From: Sipunculus nudus | Taxonomy: Eukaryota > Annelida > Sipuncula > Golfingiida > Sipunculidae | Direction: 5' to 3' | NCBI GenBank assembly: GCA_026874595.1 | Contig: CM049306.1 | Location: forward strand, 44,270,019 to 44,334,018 | Length of the DNA stretch: 64,000 nt | In this document: one piece after another, positions 62,359-64,000 of the stretch | Layout: the number at the start of each line of letters is the position of its first letter | How positions within the stretch are numbered: the first letter of the stretch is position 1 | Program-made: the position numbers and the translations under genes | The notes under the pieces: generated by a model | The model's input: only the letters and a program-made list of their open reading frames with translations | Databases searched by the model: none | Told to the model about the DNA's origin: nothing

Positions 62359-62645
62359 GCAATAAAAAATAAAAATGCTTGAATGATTGAAACAGACACG
62401 TCACACGATAATAAAATGATTGCGACGACGGGTCAAGCATGAAATACAACTTGCGTTCACGTATGGACGATGTTTATATATAAACCAAGTAGACGGAAAA
62501 CAAGGAATCGTTGATTATTTATATCCAACCGTCCCCTGTCTGGTTAGAACTGCTTACAGTCAGTGCTCAAATCAGTTCTCTAAAATTATAATTCCACATG
62601 CACCTACCAACCTTGATATAGGCGCACACCATTTAGTTATATAGT

Positions 62646-62680
<35 letters not shown>

Positions 62681-63781
62681 TTATAACACTTAATTATTTA
62701 AATTTATTTTTCTAAATACCTTGATTTGTATTTAATTAACTTCAGTTCTGGTCAGGGAAGTAGGCTAAAGATATCTTACCAATGCTAAAACCTATATAAC
62801 GTGACGGACTAAAGTAAATATGTCAGGTGCCTTAAAATGATTTGCGAATGTCAGTAGCTGAGTATGGCGTACAAGGTGTACTTACATAAAGAAGTTACTA
62901 ATATATATCAGGCGTGCACCACACACACTGTAATATGTCACATCACACGCAGGTATATATTCCTGCTGACACAATTTACACTAAGCTTTACCCAGACCGG
63001 CAATCTCTTGATCCGTGAAATTGACATGCATTTGACCCTTACTTAATGATGACCAAATCTTCCAGGTTGAAATATGTTTTTGTTGTGGAGAATGCTGTGC
63101 TGATGTTCTCTATAGCCTTTGCCAGTATAGGGTATATGCGTTCGTGTTGTATACTGTGTGTTTGTTGGTTCACAACTTAACTCGCGCAATCCTGAATGGG
63201 ATCTCATGAAAAATTCCAAGAATGGGCCAATGAAGAATCGATTACACGTTGGTATGGATCCGGCCCATGATGAGGATTTAGCTACGTCATCAAGGAATAT
63301 TCACAAATGAGCATCCCACAATATGGACCCCCACATAGAGGAGGCTTGTGTTTCTAATTATATTTGAAACGAACATGTTTAAAAATACAATGGATATAGA
63401 TACTGTGACAATGCGTGTATATACTGTGCATAAACTAAAAAAAAAAAAAAAAAAAAAAGAAGATGAAGAAGACGATGGAGGACGGACATTTCATCTCCCC
63501 TCTATCTTTTGTTGGCTTAAATTTTGAGTCTTGTTTTGTATAAAGAAATATAAAATAAAGAAGTTAAAATAGTAACATAGTAACAGCATTATACACGTTG
63601 TCAGCAACAGGTCACTTTCAGAATATTGGTAAAATATTATCGACAACGCAGTAGGTTGTAGACCAATATTTCTTAATTAATTGACAAGTGAATCTGAAAA
63701 GAAGTTTATATTTCGTGAATGGAATGTCGAGTTCGCAGAGGAAGCAAATATACACCAGGTTACTCGGCACCTTAACCATTA
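62359..63781. other. Spacer between the two 215-bp copies
   Basis: (TA)n(TG)n tract at 62643-62681 and a 20-bp poly-A near 63439-63458. No gene supported. Confidence 0.4.
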
Positions 63782-64000
63782 ACCTTGGCTATCAGCAAGT
63801 TTATTTTACTGTTAACCTATTGGGTTGATATATGGCTTTTGACAGTTGGACTACACTTTTTACCTGAGTACGCTTGCCGCCTCTTCGTGAGACTGTTGAA
63901 CTATGAAACAGCGCTAATTTACAACAAAGTGCTTATAATCAAAGTCTTACTGTGCGCAGGTTTGTATTTACTCGAACTCTAGAGTAAGCTGTGCAGATCT
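63782..64000 (+). repeat. ~215-bp repeat, copy 2 (reaches the window end)
   Basis: Direct partner of 62138-62358, 1644 bp downstream. It may continue past the window. Confidence 0.9.

Overview
This is eukaryotic genomic DNA that holds no host exon I can recognise. It is AT-rich with long (TA)n tracts. It has several decayed L1/Tx1-like LINEs, Helitron-like pieces, small inverted-repeat DNA transposons and several unrelated satellite arrays. That mix suggests an invertebrate metazoan, most likely a marine lophotrochozoan such as a mollusc; the species call is inference only. No complete open protein-coding gene, tRNA or rRNA gene could be supported. All recognisable protein sequence belongs to mobile or mobile-like genes, and all of it is broken.

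Layout. 0-15 kb is mostly featureless AT-rich sequence. It carries one small 'actcggactcg' repeat, an AT-rich cruciform, a 5'-truncated LINE 3' end (3.3-4.6 kb, minus) and a 181-bp TA-flanked MITE (8.9 kb). 15.6-22.0 kb is a nested structure: a degenerate full-length LINE (16226-21495) flanked by a 14-bp target-site duplication lies inside a CpG-rich element whose two halves sit on either side. 23.1-25.9 kb (minus) is a roughly 900-codon decayed gene of a transposase-like family that I know only as uncharacterised proteins in marine invertebrates. 26.5-32.1 kb is a second LINE (minus), interrupted by a 685-bp non-autonomous DNA transposon. 32.4-35.1 kb holds two Helitron-like elements and, between them, a long hairpin.

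35-42.4 kb is plain sequence with G tracts. 42.4-43.3 kb is a 17-unit, 50-bp satellite with higher-order structure. 43.8-44.9 kb is a CpG-word-rich inverted-repeat element with a smaller element nested in it. 48.5-51.3 kb is a degenerate ~40-bp minisatellite broken by a CpG-rich block, by a second copy of the 685/694-bp transposon (clear 9-bp duplication) and by a miRNA-like 104-bp hairpin. 53.7 and 54.9 kb carry two copies of a ~150-180 bp repeat. 58.0-60.0 kb is a compound satellite in which a 28/29-bp hairpin-like unit grades into a regular 30-bp unit. Two copies of a ~215-bp repeat lie at 62.1 and 63.8 kb.

The genes here do not form a pathway. What can be read is a history of insertion on insertion. 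The strongest leads are the unnamed transposase-like gene, the two-copy DNA transposon family with 9-bp duplications, the class of CpG-word-rich elements, and the satellite arrays.
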